This document shows, in pieces, positions 6,914 to 9,321 of a DNA stretch of 9,321 nt. How positions within the stretch are numbered: the stretch's first letter is position 1; every line of letters starts with the position of its first letter. The stretch comes from CAYLZN01 sp964387935 (GTDB lineage: Bacteria > Acidobacteriota > Vicinamibacteria > Vicinamibacterales > JAFNAJ01). The notes under the pieces are model-generated. The model saw nothing but the letters and a program-made list of their open reading frames with translations, had not been told where the DNA came from and searched no databases. The translations under genes and the position numbers were made by a program. The stretch covers positions 1 to 9,321 of the forward strand of contig CAYLZN010000232.1 in NCBI GenBank assembly GCA_964387935.1, read 5' to 3'.

Positions 6914-7726
6914 TCAGGCACTGGGAGTTCTGAAATACGTGCCCCGGGACGGGCTCGTGGCAAAGCCTTCTGCGACAAGCGCGCGGTTGCCAAGACCTGC
7001 ATTCGGTCGTGAGAGTCCGGTGACCCGGGCGAGCTCGCCTGGGACCGTCATCCCGGCCCCCTCGAGAAAGCCGCGAGCGATCTCGCGAAGCGCCGTGTCA
7101 CGGCCCACGCGCCGGCGAAACTCGTCGGGGAACCGTGCCAGCGCCAGCGTCCAGACATACGTGAACTTCGGCACGTAGGCGACCTCGCTGGGGATGACAA
7201 TCATCGCCGCCTGCAGCTCGTCCATCGCGCGGGCGAACGCCGCGCGGTCCGTCACGCCGGAATCGGCGCGCAGATCCGAGGTGGCCATCTCCCATTCCGC
7301 GCGCAGCACGCGGAGGACGGCCCGCGCGGGCCGGCTGAGGCGTCGTCCCTCGTCAGCCTTGCGAATGCCCCAGATGGCGTTGAAGTGCGGGATCAGCCGG
7401 GGCGCCACGAACATGGTCTTCCCGCGCGCGAGCTTCGCGTAGTAGACCTTGCCGCGCCGCACCAGTTCGTCTTTGAGCAGCCAGGTGCCGGAGGCTTCGG
7501 GGTCCTTCTGCACGTTCCGCGGCATCACCGCGTCGCGGCGCCCGCAGACGGCGATGTACAGGGATGGGCCGGGGCGTCGCGCGTCGGTGAGACACGACAC
7601 GAACCCGACCTCGTCGATGAAACGCTCGGCGTCGGCCGCCGTCACCACGGCGCGCGCGGGATCGCGGCGCCAGCATCGGTCGCGATGCTCTTCGATGTCG
7701 CCGGGCAGCGCGATGCGACCCGCCAC
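6914..7726 (-). CDS. AlkZ-related winged-helix protein, 270 aa
   Basis: This resembles the widespread AlkZ-related (winged-helix, HTH_42-neighbourhood) proteins, cousins of the DNA glycosylases AlkZ/YcaQ that remove bulky or crosslinked alkylated bases. Typical blocks are AERFIDEVGFVSCL (33-46), a segment like 'PSLYIAV' (54-60), TWLLKDELVRRGKVYYAKLARGK (81-103, the most diagnostic), and a helical wing region from ~130 to 265 including RAMDELQAAMIVIPSEVAYV. I do not see the QxQ/QxD catalytic motif of true AlkZ, so glycosylase activity should not be assumed. The GTG at 7726 was chosen because the frame's first start (7801) overlaps the preceding gene by 56 bp and adds unconserved basic residues; from 7726 the gap to the VOC gene's stop is 19 bp. 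It is probably the second gene of a two-gene transcript. Many relatives begin near ERFIDEVGF, so the first ~30 residues are uncertain. Confidence 0.7.
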   Translation of the reverse strand: MAGRIALPGDIEEHRDRCWRRDPARAVVTAADAERFIDEVGFVSCLTDARRPGPSLYIAVCGRRDAVMPRNVQKDPEASGTWLLKDELVRRGKVYYAKLARGKTMFVAPRLIPHFNAIWGIRKADEGRRLSRPARAVLRVLRAEWEMATSDLRADSGVTDRAAFARAMDELQAAMIVIPSEVAYVPKFTYVWTLALARFPDEFRRRVGRDTALREIARGFLEGAGMTVPGELARVTGLSRPNAGLGNRALVAEGFATSPSRGTYFRTPSA

Positions 7727-7745
7727 GTCCCGCTCTCGGGTCCGC

Positions 7746-8159
7746 TTACGTCCCGGCGCCTTCGCAGTTGATCGTCCAGGGAGTCCCGAAACGATCGACA
7801 AAGGCCCCGAATCGCGCGGCCCAGAACGTTTGCTGGAGTGGCATCTGGATCGTCCCGCCGGCCGAGAGCTCTGCGTAAATGCGTTCGGCCTCGGCCGGAT
7901 CCGCCGGGTGTACTGAGATCGAGAAGCCCTGCGGCGCCTGGTACTGCGGGTCTGCCATGTCCGCTCCCATCAGCGTCGCGCCGTCGAATGTCACGCTGCC
8001 GTGCATGACCTTGCTCTGCCAGTCGGCCGGCACGTCGCCAGCCATGGGCGAGCCGCCGTAGCGAAACAGCTCGCCGATCTGGCCGCCGAGGCAGCGCGCA
8101 TACGCCGTGAAGGCCTCCTCGCAGGTGCCGTTGAAGCTGAGATACGGATGGATGTGCAT
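7746..8159 (-). CDS. PhnB-like VOC (glyoxalase/bleomycin-resistance fold) protein, 137 aa
   Basis: This is a PhnB-type member of the vicinal-oxygen-chelate superfamily, often listed as '3-demethylubiquinone-9 3-methyltransferase domain' or glyoxalase-like; the biochemical role of this branch is generally unknown. Family marks run the whole length: MHIHPYLSFNGTCEEAFTAY at the N-terminus, LGGQIGELFRYGGSP, KVMHGSVTFDGATLMGADM in the middle, and the C-terminal TFWAARFGAFVDRFGTPWTI block that is typical of PhnB-like proteins. No signal peptide is present. The ATG at 8159 places MHIHPYLSFNG at the start and has a GAGGGGG purine run just upstream; an in-frame start at 8195 would add 12 unconserved residues. 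It is followed after 19 bp by the AlkZ-related gene and has a strong-looking promoter about 50 bp upstream, so it is probably first in that transcript. A substrate cannot be assigned. Confidence 0.88.
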   Translation of the reverse strand: MHIHPYLSFNGTCEEAFTAYARCLGGQIGELFRYGGSPMAGDVPADWQSKVMHGSVTFDGATLMGADMADPQYQAPQGFSISVHPADPAEAERIYAELSAGGTIQMPLQQTFWAARFGAFVDRFGTPWTINCEGAGT

Positions 8160-8206
8160 GCCCCCTCGCCCTCTCCGTGTGCTGTCCGCCGGCAATGTCC
8201 AGGGCG

Positions 8207-8236
8207 AATATATGGCGAACTTCGAGCAGGCGTCAA
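8207..8236 (-). promoter_or_regulatory. Sigma-70-type promoter for the VOC/AlkZ-related pair
   Basis: On the minus strand TTGACG (8236-8231) and TATATT (8212-8207) are separated by 18 bases, close to the consensus -35/-10 pair, and the AT-rich -10 stands out sharply in this GC-rich DNA. Transcription should begin near 8200, giving a leader of about 40 bases before the ATG at 8159. The rest of the 200-bp intergenic stretch (8160-8359) shows only an interrupted palindrome, CCACC-T-GGTGG at 8291-8301, with no evident role. Confidence 0.6.
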
Positions 8237-8359
8237 CGCCGGGCCTGCCGGCCAGGCACTACCTCACACGCGCCTGCATCGCCTCGGTCACCACCTGGTG
8301 GACGGCGCGGGACGGACGTTGAGCCTCCGGTCGCTCCGTCGGCGCGTGCCCTGGCCCGG

Positions 8360-9321
8360 CTACGGTTTACCGTCGGCCTTCGGTGCTTCTCCACGCGCGC
8401 GGCCCGCGTACTCGGGGCCCGCGTTGAACGTCGGCCACGTGTCGGCTTGCGCCACGCGATGGCCGATGAGCGCCATCATGTCGGCGACCTTGCGCGCGCC
8501 CTTCCAGTACCAATTGCCATACACGTCGTCGGACGGCTGGTGGTACTTCGTCTCCTCGAACTCGTCGAAACGCTTGGTGAACGCCTCAGCGGTGTCGACC
8601 GGCGAGCCGACCAGCATCAAGCCTGGGACGCCACGCTCGACGAACGAGAAGTGGTCGGAGCGGTGGAACGCGCGCACGAACGCCTCCCCGACGGCGAGCA
8701 TCTCGCCCACGCCGATGGCGTTGTCGGCCGCGCCGTTGTAGATGGTGTTCCGCAGCACGCCGAACCCGTCGTAGTGCGCGGAGAACACGACCGCCTCCGT
8801 GGCGAGCACGGGGTCCGATCCCGTGATCACGCCGATCACGTTGGGCGACGTGCCCTGCGTTCTCGACGACTTGAACTGGATGTCGACGTTGGCTGCGAGG
8901 GGCCAGGGCTTGAAATCCGCGGCGTCGGCTCCGTCGAGCGCCTCTTGCCTGGTCTTGCCCGCCCCGGCGAATAGCAGGTCCCTGGCCGCCGCGCCGAAGA
9001 ACATCCCGGGAACCTCGCTCGGTGGGGTGGTCGACGGCAGAGCAACGCTGCGGCGCGCCGTCTGGTCGAGGACGAACGGCCACGGCAGGGCCTCGTGCCC
9101 GTTCGGGATGCTGATGAAGGCCGCGATGCCGCGGCCGATGAGCGTGGGCACCAGGTTCGCATCGGCTGAGACCTCGTCCCACTGCTTCTGCGATACCCCG
9201 GCAGGAGGGCCCTGGATCAGCACCACGATCTTGCCCTTCAGGTCGACGTCCTTCAGGTCGTCGCGCTCGAACTTCTTCGAGACCATCCCGTGGCCGATGA
9301 AGACGACTGGTGCCGAGACTT
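8360..9321 (-). CDS. M28-family aminopeptidase with PA domain, 5' end outside window; apparent internal in-frame loss
   Basis: M28 peptidases are co-catalytic zinc exopeptidases, usually secreted or periplasmic; here the N-terminus (and any signal peptide) lies beyond the right edge, and 319 residues are visible. The upstream part is a protease-associated (PA) lid domain: PVVFIGHGM, LKGKIVVLIQGPPAG, GRGIAAFISIPN, then VPGMFFGAAARDLL. The peptidase core follows: GTSPNVIGVITGSDP, the zinc-ligand/catalytic SAHYD (codons 8776-8768), and the bridging-aspartate block YNGAADNAIG (Asp codon 8725-8723). Normally about 100 or more residues come next, holding the EE pair (general base and zinc ligand) and another zinc ligand. 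Here AVGEAFVRAF runs straight into RSDHFSFVERGVPGL, which belongs near the C-terminus, and the last zinc-ligand block KYHQPSDDV (His codon 8542-8540) follows. So three essential residues appear absent although the frame is intact. As read, the product should be inactive. The join lies around 8666-8683, where GCGTTC occurs twice. Confidence 0.78.
   Translation of the reverse strand, partial: VSAPVVFIGHGMVSKKFERDDLKDVDLKGKIVVLIQGPPAGVSQKQWDEVSADANLVPTLIGRGIAAFISIPNGHEALPWPFVLDQTARRSVALPSTTPPSEVPGMFFGAAARDLLFAGAGKTRQEALDGADAADFKPWPLAANVDIQFKSSRTQGTSPNVIGVITGSDPVLATEAVVFSAHYDGFGVLRNTIYNGAADNAIGVGEMLAVGEAFVRAFHRSDHFSFVERGVPGLMLVGSPVDTAEAFTKRFDEFEETKYHQPSDDVYGNWYWKGARKVADMMALIGHRVAQADTWPTFNAGPEYAGRARGEAPKADGKP

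Noticed and set aside
8291..8301. Interrupted palindrome CCACC-T-GGTGG as an operator
   Set aside because: Only five base pairs per arm, about 55 bp upstream of the -35 element, and such palindromes are expected by chance at this GC content.

Overview
The window is very GC-rich, densely coding DNA with frequent GTG starts and 4-base stop/start overlaps. It reads as a chromosomal segment of a high-GC soil-type bacterium. The family mix (an EgtB with a GHLPGF-type metal segment, a permease-receptor fusion, an MsbA-like exporter) would suit an acidobacterium of the Vicinamibacteria kind, but that placement is an impression and not a measurement. There are no RNA genes, insertion sequences, CRISPR arrays or phage genes.

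Left third (1-4692): a divergent thiol-histidine locus. On the minus strand, reading leftwards from about 2323, lie a DUF427 protein, EgtB (the iron sulfoxide synthase of ergothioneine biosynthesis) and the first third of EgtD (histidine trimethylase, cut by the window edge). egtB and egtD overlap by 4 bases. On the plus strand, starting only 63 bp from the DUF427 start, is a two-gene ABC importer: an ATPase overlapping by 4 bases a permease fused to its own substrate receptor. That layout is the one described for the ergothioneine importer EgtUV and for osmoprotectant (OpuC/OsmF-type) importers. Its position back-to-back with egtB-egtD favours ergothioneine or a related betaine (hercynine, or a glycine betaine-like compound) as substrate. 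This divergent unit is the most interesting part of the window.

Middle (4693-6492): a 212-codon open frame that is the relic of an approximately 600-residue MsbA-like ABC exporter. Its start and its last ~55 residues are intact in sequence, but two internal stretches are missing, including Walker A, the signature and Walker B. Facing it is an intact CorA-type Mg2+/Co2+ channel with its GMN motif.

Right (6493-9321): a 421-bp stretch without a convincing gene; an AlkZ-related winged-helix protein and, directly upstream of it, a PhnB-like VOC (glyoxalase fold) protein, probably one transcript from a good sigma-70-type promoter at 8207-8236; then the 3' two-thirds of a PA-domain M28 aminopeptidase that runs off the right edge. 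The M28 gene also appears to have lost an internal, in-frame block carrying catalytic residues. Three apparent in-frame internal losses in two genes within about 3.5 kb is unusual and may reflect gene decay or an assembly collapse.
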